From: DATDVC01 sp964601125
GTDB lineage: Bacteria; Patescibacteriota; Minisyncoccia; Phycocordibacterales; WO2-35-19
Assembly (NCBI GenBank): GCA_964601125.1
Contig: CAZRKB010000003.1
Coordinates: forward strand, 1-52,486
Length of the DNA: 52,486 nt
Direction of reading: 5' to 3'
This document shows positions 7,038-14,821 of this stretch, piece by piece. How positions within the stretch are numbered: the stretch's first letter is position 1; the number at the start of each line of letters is the position of its first letter. The notes under the pieces were generated by a model. That model saw only the letters and a list, made by a program, of their open reading frames with translations. It had not been told where the DNA came from and did not search any database. Made by a program: the position numbers and the translations under genes.

Positions 7038-8561
7038 ATGAATTTTTTAAAAATATTAAAATCAAAAAAGGCAATCTTTGGGTTGGTGGTTGCCGTAGCT
7101 GGAGCTTCGGCATTTATTTTTGGGGGGGATAACGGAAAACAGATACTTACTGTAGAAAGGGGAGACATAGTCCAAGAGGTGGCGGCTACTGGAAAGGTTA
7201 AACCAAACCAAAGTGTTGATCTCGGTTTTGATAGATCGGGCAGAGTTTCTCAGGTTTTAGTGGAGGTTGGGTCCAGTGTCTTTGCTGGCGATCTTTTGGC
7301 AACACTCGAGGTGTCAGATGTAAATGCTGACGTGGCAAAAGCCAAATCTGTGCTTGAAGAAGAGACTATAAAGTTACGAGAATTGAAGTCAACCAGCCCA
7401 GCTTCATATAAAGATGCGGCTCAAAATTTGGAAGCCGCAGAAAGAAAGGCTTTTGTTGCGGCCGATAATGCTGTAAGAAATAAAATTGATCAATTTTTCA
7501 AAACACCTACAAGCAAACCGGAGTTTGAAGTTTCTTTCACTGACGGCAATTTCGTACACTATTTTGATGTTTCCAATGATGTAAAACTTAATCTAAATAA
7601 TCAAAGGGTGTATGTGGGCCAAATCCTTACAAAGTGGTCAGCTGAATTGCCAAAAGTTAACTCATCCAACGCCTCATTTTTTGCAGAGGGAACACTTTCT
7701 TATTTAAACAGTGTTGCTGACTTTTTAGACCAGGTAGCTGATGCCATAAATGCCTTTACTCCTGCCGAGTATGCTTACGAGACGACAGTTAATACTTATA
7801 AAACCACAGTGTCTAGCGCCAGGACCGAAGTGTCTGATGCCATAAAAGAGCTTGTGGCCGCTAAAGACAAACTCAATTCTGCTCCGACTCTAAATGAGGC
7901 AGGCCAATTTGAAAGCGTCCTTGCTCAAGAAGCTAAGGTCTCTCAAGCTAGAGCCGCCCTAACTTCTCTTGAAGCTGTGCTGGGCAAAGCTATGATTAGA
8001 GCCCCATTTGGTGGAGTGGTTACGGTTCAAGACGCCAAAGTTGGAGCGGCGGTGAATGCTGGAGAAAATCTGATTTCTATGACTAGTAACCAAGATGTTT
8101 ATATTGAAGCAAATATATCAGAAATAAATATCGGCAAGTTAAAAGAGGGTAATCCTGTCTCTGTTAAATTCGACGCTTTCCCTGGGGAAGAGTTTGAGGG
8201 CTTTGTTTCTTTTATTGAACCCGGCGATGTTTTGATAGAGGGTGTCGTCAATTATAAAATCAGGGTTGATTTTGGTAAGGTTGAGAGGCTAGAGGATGGC
8301 ACTATTGCTTGGAAGTATGATGGCGTTGATCCGAGGATTAAAAACGGCTTGACCGCTGATCTAAAGATAGAAACTTCTAAAACCAGCGATGCCGTTGTGT
8401 TGCCTCTATATGCTGTTAGTCGAGAAGATGGCAAAAGTTTTGTAAACAAGGTGATAGACGGAAAAATTGAAAAAACAGAAGTAAATCTTGGCAGAGAGGG
8501 AAGTGACGGCGTGGCGGAGGTCCTTGATGGTCTTAATGTTGGCGATAACGTTGCTTTCTAA
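7038..8561 (+). CDS. HlyD/MacA-like membrane-fusion (periplasmic adaptor) protein
   Basis: 507 residues. An N-terminal anchor (about 10-30) is followed by a barrel-sandwich (lipoyl-like) half near 45-95 (DIVQEVAATGKVKPN, VGSSVFAGDLLATLEV). A long helical hairpin runs to about 310, and the second lipoyl half contains IRAPFGGVVTVQDAKVGAAV. Beta-barrel and membrane-proximal domains follow. The hairpin is interrupted by about 100 residues more than in typical MacA (roughly 150-260). Such adaptors normally bridge inner-membrane pumps to an outer-membrane channel. In a CPR cell it more likely spans the wall or gates the FtsX-like permease. A weak hairpin TTGCCT/AGGCAA follows the stop at 8569-8587. 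Confidence 0.92.
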   Translation: MNFLKILKSKKAIFGLVVAVAGASAFIFGGDNGKQILTVERGDIVQEVAATGKVKPNQSVDLGFDRSGRVSQVLVEVGSSVFAGDLLATLEVSDVNADVAKAKSVLEEETIKLRELKSTSPASYKDAAQNLEAAERKAFVAADNAVRNKIDQFFKTPTSKPEFEVSFTDGNFVHYFDVSNDVKLNLNNQRVYVGQILTKWSAELPKVNSSNASFFAEGTLSYLNSVADFLDQVADAINAFTPAEYAYETTVNTYKTTVSSARTEVSDAIKELVAAKDKLNSAPTLNEAGQFESVLAQEAKVSQARAALTSLEAVLGKAMIRAPFGGVVTVQDAKVGAAVNAGENLISMTSNQDVYIEANISEINIGKLKEGNPVSVKFDAFPGEEFEGFVSFIEPGDVLIEGVVNYKIRVDFGKVERLEDGTIAWKYDGVDPRIKNGLTADLKIETSKTSDAVVLPLYAVSREDGKSFVNKVIDGKIEKTEVNLGREGSDGVAEVLDGLNVGDNVAF

Positions 8562-8597
8562 GCCTTTTTTGCCTAAAAATGAGGCAACATTTACCGC

Positions 8598-8626
8598 TTG
8601 ACGTCAAGCTCAAAATATGCTATACT
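8598..8626 (+). promoter_or_regulatory. consensus sigma-70 promoter of the lysozyme-like gene
   Basis: TTGACG at 8598-8603, a 17-nt spacer, then TATACT at 8621-8626 preceded by TGc (extended -10). The predicted start is near 8633, which leaves about 180 nt of leader before the ribosome-binding site. This contrasts with the near-leaderless promoters elsewhere in the window. Confidence 0.85.
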
Positions 8627-8632
8627 TTAGGC

Positions 8633-8815
8633 ATATCCAGTGAAAGCTGGATTTGTCGTTTTTAGAGACGCTTTCTGGCTCAGACAAAATAATGTAGACT
8701 CGCATAGCTAAATTAGCTTAGGGTAAATACAGGCTCGCGTCTGAGGTTTCTGGTTTGGGTTTCTACTCCGACTCTATCTAAAGAGAAATTAAACGGGGAT
8801 AGGGGAGGAGATTAA
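8633..8815 (+). promoter_or_regulatory. structured 5' leader that can sequester the Shine-Dalgarno site
   Basis: Hairpins visible in order: ATCCAG/CTGGAT near 8635-8652; a 7-bp long-range pair CTCAGAC (8679-8685) with GTCTGAG (8739-8745) enclosing AGCTAA/TTAGCT; and CTCC...CTATC (8766-8778) pairing with GATAG...GGAG (8798-8810). The last helix has 11 of 13 positions paired, with one G-U and two mismatches, and it buries the Shine-Dalgarno GGGGAGGAG. This is the layout of a translational riboswitch or RNA thermometer. I do not recognise a known class; c-di-AMP (ydaO) leaders often precede wall hydrolases, but their conserved cores are not evident here. Confidence 0.55.
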
Positions 8816-8850
8816 AATTAAACAATAGGCTTATTTTCCAAACTACGGTT

Positions 8851-9336
8851 TTGGGATTTGTAATGATCGCTTCGAACCTTTCTGGGCTTGGTGCTGTGGG
8901 TACAATACCGCAGGTCTTGCCAGAAATGAGTGTTCAAGATCTGGTTCCTCCGGCTGTAAATGCCAAGAACAAGGCTTCCGAAAAGAACATTGAAAAGAGT
9001 ATAACGGTAGAGGAGTATATTAGAAATTACTTTTCTGACATACCAGTAATGGTCGAGATTGCCAAGTGTGAATCTAGATTCAGGCAACACGATCATACTG
9101 GCGATATCCTTCGAGGAGAAATCAATGATTTGGATAGGGGCGTGATGCAAATCAACGAGTACTATCACAACGAAGATTCTGCTCGTCTAGGATACGACAT
9201 CCTTACTCTAGAAGGGAACACGGCTTACGCTAGGTTTCTTTTCGAAAAGTATGGAGTTCAACCTTGGGCCTCCTCTGCCCCCTGCTGGAAAAAAACTACG
9301 GCATACTCTGAATATCAAGCATTAGCAGTTAAATAA
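8851..9336 (+). CDS. lysozyme-like / lytic transglycosylase domain protein, start codon uncertain
   Basis: A secreted protein with an SLT/lysozyme-like fold: MVEIAKCESRFRQ (catalytic Glu in CES), DRGVMQINEYYH (GxMQIN motif), then AYARFLFEKYG and PWASSAPCW. It would cleave peptidoglycan glycan strands. The listed start is a TTG without a Shine-Dalgarno. The frame stays open back to 8803, directly behind a strong Shine-Dalgarno (8801-8810). Translating that stretch adds K, N and R before the hydrophobic run, completing a signal peptide. No ATG, GTG or TTG lies at the proper spacing (in-frame codons there are TTA and AAA), so the true start may be a rare codon or the sequence may hold an error. 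The 161-residue length from TTG is minimal. Confidence 0.8.
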   Translation: MGFVMIASNLSGLGAVGTIPQVLPEMSVQDLVPPAVNAKNKASEKNIEKSITVEEYIRNYFSDIPVMVEIAKCESRFRQHDHTGDILRGEINDLDRGVMQINEYYHNEDSARLGYDILTLEGNTAYARFLFEKYGVQPWASSAPCWKKTTAYSEYQALAVK

Positions 9337-9341
9337 GATTT

Positions 9342-9391
9342 AAAGCAAGTCCCTTGCTGAGATTAACCCTCAGCAGGGGATTTTGCTTTTT
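9342..9391 (+). terminator. intrinsic terminator of the lysozyme-like gene
   Basis: A long stem (AAAGCAAGTCCCTTGCTGAG against CTCAGCAGGGGATTTTGCTT, with small internal mismatches) begins 6 nt after the stop codon and ends in TTTTT. Confidence 0.85.
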
Positions 9392-9483
9392 GGACTTTGG
9401 GCTATCGATAAGTAGCTAGGATTAGTGGCTGGTAAACATTAGTAACGTCCCACAATATATCTTGTAAACCTATCTAATAATAT

Positions 9484-9513
9484 AAAAAGGCCTGTCGAGG
9501 CGCCTTCCAAAAA
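9484..9513 (-). terminator. intrinsic terminator of the M23 peptidase unit
   Basis: On the minus strand AAGGCGCCTCGACAGGCCTT is followed by TTTATATTATT. It lies about 20 nt past the stop of the small membrane-protein gene. The rest of 9392-9526 shows no gene. Confidence 0.75.
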
Positions 9514-9526
9514 GCCCTTCCCCGCT

Positions 9527-9775
9527 TTAATTAAAAATTTTTGATAGAGCAGATTTTATAAATACCCATACATAGCTCCAGACGCTCATGACCACTTCCC
9601 TGTGTTTTTCCCATCCCATTTGTCCTAAATTATAAAATTTGTCCAACCAATTTCTAAAGTTGCCAGTGGTCAAAAATCCCACGACGTCTATGTCATAGGC
9701 ATACTTAAGTATAACCAAAGCTCCTACCACAAGCAGTGTTGCTCTTATGAAGCCTTTTTGTGAGCTATTTGTCAT
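9527..9775 (-). CDS. small membrane protein next to M23 peptidase
   Basis: 82 residues, no recognised domain. A hydrophobic helix spans about residues 9-27 (IRATLLVVGALVILKYAY), followed by an amphipathic Trp-rich segment (NWLDKFYNLGQMGWEKH) and a second hydrophobic stretch (SVWSYVWVFIKSAL). The gene starts 3 nt after the M23 peptidase stop, so they share a transcript and probably act together at the envelope, for example as a membrane anchor for the peptidase. A terminator follows. Function is unknown. Confidence 0.7.
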   Translation of the reverse strand: MTNSSQKGFIRATLLVVGALVILKYAYDIDVVGFLTTGNFRNWLDKFYNLGQMGWEKHREVVMSVWSYVWVFIKSALSKIFN

Positions 9776-9778
9776 GTG

Positions 9779-11056
9779 TTAAAAGTATAACATTGGATCA
9801 AGGTAAGCCTGGCTATCAGATATGGGTATATCTACGTTCTTGCAGTTCCTGCTAGATGAATACCTTTGAACCTCGACGCCTTGGCTTGCATAAACCGTGA
9901 AGTGAAGGTGTGGACCAGTAGCGTAGCCGGTTTGGCCGCTGTAGCCGATCAATTCTCCTGTTTTTACACTCTGACCCACAACCACTTTAATAAGGTCGAG
10001 GTGTGCATATAGTGTAGACAGGCCATTTGGATGTTTGATCAGAACCCATTTGCCGTAGGAGTAACAGCCTTTTTGGGCGTCTGTATTTCCCAATCCATCT
10101 ACGATTCCGTCAAGGGTGGCTTTAACTGGGGTTCCTCTTGCTGCTCTAAAGTCGACTCCATTGTGAGTGCCCGAGACATAAAGTCTCTGAGCATCGACTG
10201 TTCTGCCGAAAGCTTGAGTGACAAACACGCTATCAAGAGGGTAGCTAAGCACGCCCTTCCCTGCCACAGGGAAACTGTTTGGATCAATCACCCTTTTTAA
10301 TTGGGATTCAAATTCAAAAAGTTCTTTCTCAAATTTTTCTTTTTCTGCTTGACGGCTTGCGAGTAGGGATTTGTATTCACTTTCCTTATTTTTGGTTTCC
10401 GTGAGAAGCTTGCTCTTTTCTTTTTTGTTTATATCAAGTATTTGGTGTTGGTCACTGAGGTCTGATTTCAAAGAAACAAGAGTCTTTTTTTCTTTTTCTG
10501 CTGAAGTTTTCTTTACAGATAAGTTTTCTTTGTAAGCCGTTAACTCTTTTGACTGATCGCGTATTTTTTGTTGGAACTGGCTTATTGATTCATACTCGTC
10601 TAAAACCTCAGCCAGGCTTTTGCTCGCGAGCAAACTCTCGATCAAAGTTTTATCGTCGCTCTGGTTCATGTTCCTCAAGGCCTTTTCTATAGTCGCTACA
10701 TTGGCAGATATTTTATTTTCGATATCTCCAATTTCTCCACCAAGTTGGGTAATGGAGAGGTTGGTTTTAGTTATGCTTGTTTCAGTTTTTTTGATCTCGG
10801 TATTTATTTTTTGCTGACTTATATCGAGGGTTTTTACTGCGTTTTGCAATGTTTTAGCTTCTGTGCCCACTGCCTCTACTTGCTTCTCATATTTTTTTAT
10901 ATCTTCATCAAGTTGTTTAATTTTTTCATTATGAGAATCTATTTTTTGTTGGAGCTCATCAGTTGATTGGGAAAAAGCGGGCTCACCAGAAGGTGCAATC
11001 AAAAAAAACGAAATAAATAAACCCAAAATTTTTATTTTTAAACTTTGATTTTTCAT
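9779..11056 (-). CDS. M23 metallopeptidase with N-terminal coiled coil (EnvC/NlpD-like)
   Basis: 425 residues. A signal peptide or anchor (about 7-28) precedes a long coiled coil (about 30-255) built of Lys/Glu/Gln-rich heptads, like EnvC. The C-terminal LytM domain contains HNGVDF and HLHF with ordered beta-strands (LSTLYAHL, GQSVKTGELIGYSGQTG), so the Zn ligands His, Asp and His appear intact and the enzyme may be an active peptidoglycan endopeptidase. EnvC itself is degenerate and only activates amidases. A C-terminal extension of about 30 residues contains a Cys. It lies downstream of gltX and upstream of the small membrane protein. No Shine-Dalgarno; the gap from gltX is 27 nt. Confidence 0.93.
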   Translation of the reverse strand: MKNQSLKIKILGLFISFFLIAPSGEPAFSQSTDELQQKIDSHNEKIKQLDEDIKKYEKQVEAVGTEAKTLQNAVKTLDISQQKINTEIKKTETSITKTNLSITQLGGEIGDIENKISANVATIEKALRNMNQSDDKTLIESLLASKSLAEVLDEYESISQFQQKIRDQSKELTAYKENLSVKKTSAEKEKKTLVSLKSDLSDQHQILDINKKEKSKLLTETKNKESEYKSLLASRQAEKEKFEKELFEFESQLKRVIDPNSFPVAGKGVLSYPLDSVFVTQAFGRTVDAQRLYVSGTHNGVDFRAARGTPVKATLDGIVDGLGNTDAQKGCYSYGKWVLIKHPNGLSTLYAHLDLIKVVVGQSVKTGELIGYSGQTGYATGPHLHFTVYASQGVEVQRYSSSRNCKNVDIPISDSQAYLDPMLYF

Positions 11057-11083
11057 TTTTTAAAAAACTAAAAGCCAAACATT

Positions 11084-12436
11084 CTAACCAAGAACCTCTA
11101 TTGCTTTTTGTAGCCGCTCTCCGCTTTCCTCTGGACCCAGGAGGTCAATTAAGGTGAATGGGTCTGGAGACCTTTCTCTGCCTGACAGGGCATAGCGTAG
11201 GGGCCAAAGGGTCTCCCCCTTCCCTTCTCTTTCTGCAAGTTCCATAAGTTCCTTTTTCAAATTTTCTTGATTTAGGTTTTTATTCATAATTTCTAATTCC
11301 TGATTCATGATTCTTGCCGCGTCTTCTTTGCTTTGATTTTTCCATGTGATTTTTTTAGAGTCTAAAACAGGCTTTTCAAACAAGTAGTCAAACTCTCCTG
11401 CTTCCAAAACCTCACCAACCTCTCCCCATCTGTGAATGTGGCCAAGCATTAAATCTAAAAATTTTTCTAAAAAATCTTTGTTTTCTAATTTTGGGCTTTG
11501 TTTTAATTTGGTTTTGTTTATTTGAGATTTGAGATTTGAGATTTGAGATTCACGCGAAGCATGAAGAATGTGTTGTTTGTTTAACCAATTTAATTTTTCA
11601 ACATTGAAAACCCCACCCTTCTTTTGTACCTTTGAAAGATCAAAAACTTTAATGAGTTCTTCAAGGGTGAATATTTCTTGATCGGTCCCAGGGTTCCAAC
11701 CTACGAGAGCAAGAAAGTTCAAAATGGCTTCTGGTTCGTATCCCTTGTCTCTATAATACTTGAGCGATACGCTCTCGCCATGCTTTCTTTTTGAAAGTTT
11801 TGACTTATCTTCCGCGAGAACGAGAGGTAAATGTGCATAGATGGGTCTTTCTCCGCCTAAAGCCTCAAGGATTAATATCTGCCTAGGTGTATTTGAAATA
11901 TGGTCTTCCCCTCTTATGACGTGTGTCACTCCGCTCTCTAGGTCATCCACTACCACTGTTAGGTGGTAAAGAGGTTCGTCAATGTTTTTTGCGATTACAA
12001 AATCTTTTAAATCAGAAGTGTCTATTTCTACATCACCTCTAATCAAATCTTTGAACTTTATCTTTACTCCAGGATTTTTAAATCTGACTACGTTTTTATT
12101 TTCACCCTCCGTTTCTTCTGAAATATAAGCCGAGCCTTTTTTTATAAGCTCCTGGATTTTTTGTTTGTAAATTTCTGTTCTTTCGGATTGTCTCCAGACA
12201 CCTTTTTGACCGTCTTCATTGTCGAAAGTTAAGCCAAGCCAAGCAAGGCTATCAAAAATATCATCCTCGTATTCTTTTTTACTTCTTTCTTTGTCGGTAT
12301 CTTCTATGCGCATCAAAAGTTTTCCCCCATTTTGTTTGGCGAAAATATAGTTGTAAAGAGCAGTTCGCACTCCACCCACATGCAAAAGCCCGGTTGGGCT
12401 CGGTGGGAATCTTACTATGACATTGTTTTCAGCCAT
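11084..12436 (-). CDS. gltX: glutamyl-tRNA synthetase
   Basis: 450 residues, class I. HIGH motif TGLLHVGGVRTALYNYI near residue 15 and KMSKS-type KLSKRKHG near 240. In CPR this enzyme probably also charges tRNA-Gln for GatCAB, but that is inference. Two stretches in the anticodon-binding half are low-complexity insertions encoded by repeat elements: SQISNLKSQ (plus-strand 11518-11550) and NQELEIMNKNLNQ (11281-11313). An extended -10 lies 8 nt before the ATG, and no Shine-Dalgarno is seen. Confidence 0.97.
   Translation of the reverse strand: MAENNVIVRFPPSPTGLLHVGGVRTALYNYIFAKQNGGKLLMRIEDTDKERSKKEYEDDIFDSLAWLGLTFDNEDGQKGVWRQSERTEIYKQKIQELIKKGSAYISEETEGENKNVVRFKNPGVKIKFKDLIRGDVEIDTSDLKDFVIAKNIDEPLYHLTVVVDDLESGVTHVIRGEDHISNTPRQILILEALGGERPIYAHLPLVLAEDKSKLSKRKHGESVSLKYYRDKGYEPEAILNFLALVGWNPGTDQEIFTLEELIKVFDLSKVQKKGGVFNVEKLNWLNKQHILHASRESQISNLKSQINKTKLKQSPKLENKDFLEKFLDLMLGHIHRWGEVGEVLEAGEFDYLFEKPVLDSKKITWKNQSKEDAARIMNQELEIMNKNLNQENLKKELMELAEREGKGETLWPLRYALSGRERSPDPFTLIDLLGPEESGERLQKAIEVLG
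11281..11313 (-). repeat. in-frame AT-rich palindromic repeat (ATTCATGATTC family) in gltX
   Basis: ATTCATAATTTCTAATTCC then TGATTCATGATTC; in gltX this encodes NQELEIMNKN. The same word family recurs at 50474-50534 next to the GH15-like gene. Confidence 0.6.
11518..11550 (-). repeat. in-frame tandem 7-mer repeat (TTTGAGA)n in gltX
   Basis: Four and a half copies of the heptamer GAGATTT. Three copies equal seven codons, so the reading frame is kept; it encodes ISNLKSQ. The same repeat occurs in uvrC at 28482-28509. Confidence 0.8.
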
Positions 12437-12444
12437 ACAGATAA

Positions 12445-12453
12445 ATTATAGCA
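12445..12453 (-). promoter_or_regulatory. extended -10 of gltX
   Basis: TGcTATAAT on the minus strand, ending 8 nt before the gltX ATG at 12436. It predicts a leaderless mRNA. Confidence 0.7.
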
Positions 12454-12494
12454 GAAATTATGAATCACTCTGCTATTGATCAAATATAGCAAAA

Positions 12495-13628
12495 TCAGTC
12501 CAATTTTTGGTGAGAGAGGGCTATTGATAGGAGTTCGCGAGCGATTTGATCGGCCGCGCCTGGTTTGAAAAAGTTTTTAGCACCCTCACGCATTTTTTGT
12601 AAAATTTCTTTGTTCTCTAACATTCTTTTTATTTCGCTTGTAAATATGTGGGTTTTTAAATTTTCTTCCTGGATCACACTACAAGCTCCAGCGTGAGCGT
12701 AAGCAAAAGCGTTTTTTACTTGGTGGTTTTCGTTAGAGTCGGCTATCGGGATGATAATGGAGGGTACTCCCCATGAAGCTATTTCAAAAATAGTAGAGCC
12801 GGCCCTGCTTATGATGATTGAAGCTGCGCCGGCTGCCATACGCATTTCAAAACTGTTTAAATAATCGTAAGGTCTATACCTGCTTTTATTTGGGTTGCCG
12901 AGGAGGATGGCGGCCGCAGACTCTTTCATTACTTCCAAATGCGCTGCACCGGTCTGGTGGATTATTTGATAGTTCTCTAAGAGTTCGGGTAATGAATCTA
13001 GTATAGCGTTATTGATAACTTCCGCGCCTTGTGAGCCACCCATGATGAAAATGACAGGAGCATTTTTATCAAGTTCAAAAAATTCAAAGGCGTTAGTGGT
13101 AAGAGGAGATAGTTTATCTTCTAAGATTGGTTGGCCGGTATAGGCCACTTTTTCTTTGTCGAAATAATCGGCCGCTTCTTTGTATGACACTGCTATGCGC
13201 TTTGCAAACTTGCCGGTCCATTTATTTACTCTGCCCGGAGCCGAATCCGACTCATGCAAAACCACCGGTATACGCAGGATTCTGGCTGCCAAGACCGTCG
13301 GGAAACTGCCAAAACCTCCTTTACTAAAAACCACATCTGGAAAGATACTAAATAGATTAAAAAAGGCACTTATACACCCAAACGCTGTTTTAAATGTGTC
13401 AGTAAAGTTTTTTATAGAAAAATATCTGCGCATTTTTCCGGCCGAAACCTTCTTGTATTCTATGTTGTGATCATAGAGTATTCCTTGGTTGTATGGTGTT
13501 GGACCAAAAAAATAAAGATCTAGATCTACCAGTTTTTTTTCCGCAACAATCTTTTTTATGGATTCGATTATTGCTATGATCGGATAAAAGTGGCCACCTG
13601 TTCCGCCTCCTGTAAAAACTATTTTCAT
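12495..13628 (-). CDS. murG: UDP-GlcNAc:undecaprenyl-PP-MurNAc-pentapeptide GlcNAc transferase
   Basis: 377 residues. It makes lipid II from lipid I at the inner membrane face. Family motifs are all seen: GGGTGGHFYP at the N-terminus, FGSFPTVLAARI with HESDSAPGR, FIMGGSQGAEVIN, and the donor-site segment SRAGSTIFEIASWGVPSIIIP (split by short variations). It follows ftsW after 19 nt and precedes gltX. Together with mraY and ftsW it shows this organism builds its own peptidoglycan. Confidence 0.97.
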   Translation of the reverse strand: MKIVFTGGGTGGHFYPIIAIIESIKKIVAEKKLVDLDLYFFGPTPYNQGILYDHNIEYKKVSAGKMRRYFSIKNFTDTFKTAFGCISAFFNLFSIFPDVVFSKGGFGSFPTVLAARILRIPVVLHESDSAPGRVNKWTGKFAKRIAVSYKEAADYFDKEKVAYTGQPILEDKLSPLTTNAFEFFELDKNAPVIFIMGGSQGAEVINNAILDSLPELLENYQIIHQTGAAHLEVMKESAAAILLGNPNKSRYRPYDYLNSFEMRMAAGAASIIISRAGSTIFEIASWGVPSIIIPIADSNENHQVKNAFAYAHAGACSVIQEENLKTHIFTSEIKRMLENKEILQKMREGAKNFFKPGAADQIARELLSIALSHQKLD

Positions 13629-13647
13629 ATTTATCTATTTTGTTTTT

Positions 13648-14757
13648 TTATTTTCTAACTCCCCTGCTTCTCGATATATTCATAATTATACCGGCTTCAA
13701 TCAAGTTGATGAATAGAGCTGTTCCGCCATGACTTACAAAAGGTAGCGGAATGCCGGTCAGGGGCAGGACCCCTATTATACCCCCTATGTTTACCATAGC
13801 TTGGGACACGATAAGTATAACAATCCCCATAGAAAATAGTCTACCGAACTCATCGTTTGATCCGCTCGAAATTTTAAGGCCTTCGAGGCCAAACATTACA
13901 AATACACCTATTAGCAAAAAGGTACCTACGAACCCAAATTCTTCGCCGGCAACAGCAAAAACAGAGTCTCCTATTGGTTCCGGTAAATAGCTAAATTTTT
14001 GAATACTTTGCCCGAAACCTCTGCCCCACAATCCGCCCGACCCTACTGCAATCAGAGACTGGTTTAGTTGGTAGCTGCTCGTTTGGTGATTTGAGTTCGG
14101 GTTGAGCATTGATTGGATCCTTTGCATTACATAGGGCCTGGTAAAGGCCAAAATGGCCAATATGGCAGCGCCTGCGATTACTACTGAGAATATGTGTCGC
14201 CACTTTGCTCCAGCGGTAAGGTACATGGCGAGTGCTGCAAACATAGTAACCGCAAAGGTATCGGTGTCCGGCTGGGCTAATAATATTGCTCCTAAAATTG
14301 CCAAGAATATCAAGAAGGGTAAAAGTCCCAACGAAAAAGTTTCAACCCCCCTCTTTATTCTTGATAGCCAGGCGGCAAAGTATGCTACGAATGCTACCTT
14401 GAGTATTTCTGAAGGTTGAAACGAAATAAATTTTAGGTCTATCCAACGCTTTGCCCCACCGTGCTCTAGGCCTATGCCTGGCACAAAAACAAGCAAGGTT
14501 AAAATAATGGAACCGATAAAAATCCAAAATGACCATTTTCTCCAGATACGATAGTCAAGGCGAGCAAAAAAAAGGCAAGCTATTGAACCTAAAAATAAAC
14601 CAAAGAAAACTTGTTTAAAAGCTACATTTGAAAATTTGATCTCGTCTCTCGCTAGGACTCCTAGCGAAGCTGAACTAAAAATAAAAAAGCCAGCCACCAC
14701 TAGCGCTATAGTCCAAAACAAAAACGGCCGACTAATGTTCCCTGTTCTCGAAGCCAT
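13648..14757 (-). CDS. ftsW: FtsW/RodA (SEDS) peptidoglycan glycosyltransferase
   Basis: About 369 residues from the ATG at 14757 (MASRTGNISRPFLFW); a longer reading to 14829 would translate a palindromic repeat and is rejected. About ten membrane helices. SEDS motifs include GGAKRWIDL, GGLWGRGFGQS, PEPIGDSVFAV (essential Asp) with GEEFGFVG, and GIPLPFVSHGGT near the C-terminus. It polymerises lipid II with a class B PBP that is not in this window. Position between mraY and murG supports FtsW rather than RodA. The murD gene that often lies between mraY and ftsW is absent. Confidence 0.93.
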   Translation of the reverse strand: MASRTGNISRPFLFWTIALVVAGFFIFSSASLGVLARDEIKFSNVAFKQVFFGLFLGSIACLFFARLDYRIWRKWSFWIFIGSIILTLLVFVPGIGLEHGGAKRWIDLKFISFQPSEILKVAFVAYFAAWLSRIKRGVETFSLGLLPFLIFLAILGAILLAQPDTDTFAVTMFAALAMYLTAGAKWRHIFSVVIAGAAILAILAFTRPYVMQRIQSMLNPNSNHQTSSYQLNQSLIAVGSGGLWGRGFGQSIQKFSYLPEPIGDSVFAVAGEEFGFVGTFLLIGVFVMFGLEGLKISSGSNDEFGRLFSMGIVILIVSQAMVNIGGIIGVLPLTGIPLPFVSHGGTALFINLIEAGIIMNISRSRGVRK

Positions 14758-14764
14758 GTTCAAT

Positions 14765-14770
14765 ATTCTA
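14765..14770 (-). promoter_or_regulatory. -10 of ftsW
   Basis: TAGAAT preceded by TG, 7 nt before the ATG at 14757. It supports the chosen start and a leaderless transcript. Confidence 0.6.
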
Positions 14771-14778
14771 CATTTTTT

Positions 14779-14817
14779 CCCTCTCATTAGACAAGGAGAG
14801 GGGTGGGGGTGAGGTTG
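14779..14817. repeat. palindromic repeat, CCTCTC...GAGAGG family, between mraY and ftsW
   Basis: CCCTCTCATTAG then ACAAGGAGAGGGG followed by a GGTGGGGGTGAGG tail. Closely related copies are at 17352, 37078, 49256, 49548 and 51061. Confidence 0.75.
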
Positions 14818-14821
14818 GTCT

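Noticed and set aside
8633..8815. tmRNA, 6S or SRP RNA in the lysozyme leader
   Set aside because: No tRNA-like ends, tag frame, GGAA-rich SRP loop or RNase P signatures; the last helix covers the Shine-Dalgarno of the next gene, so a cis-acting leader fits better.
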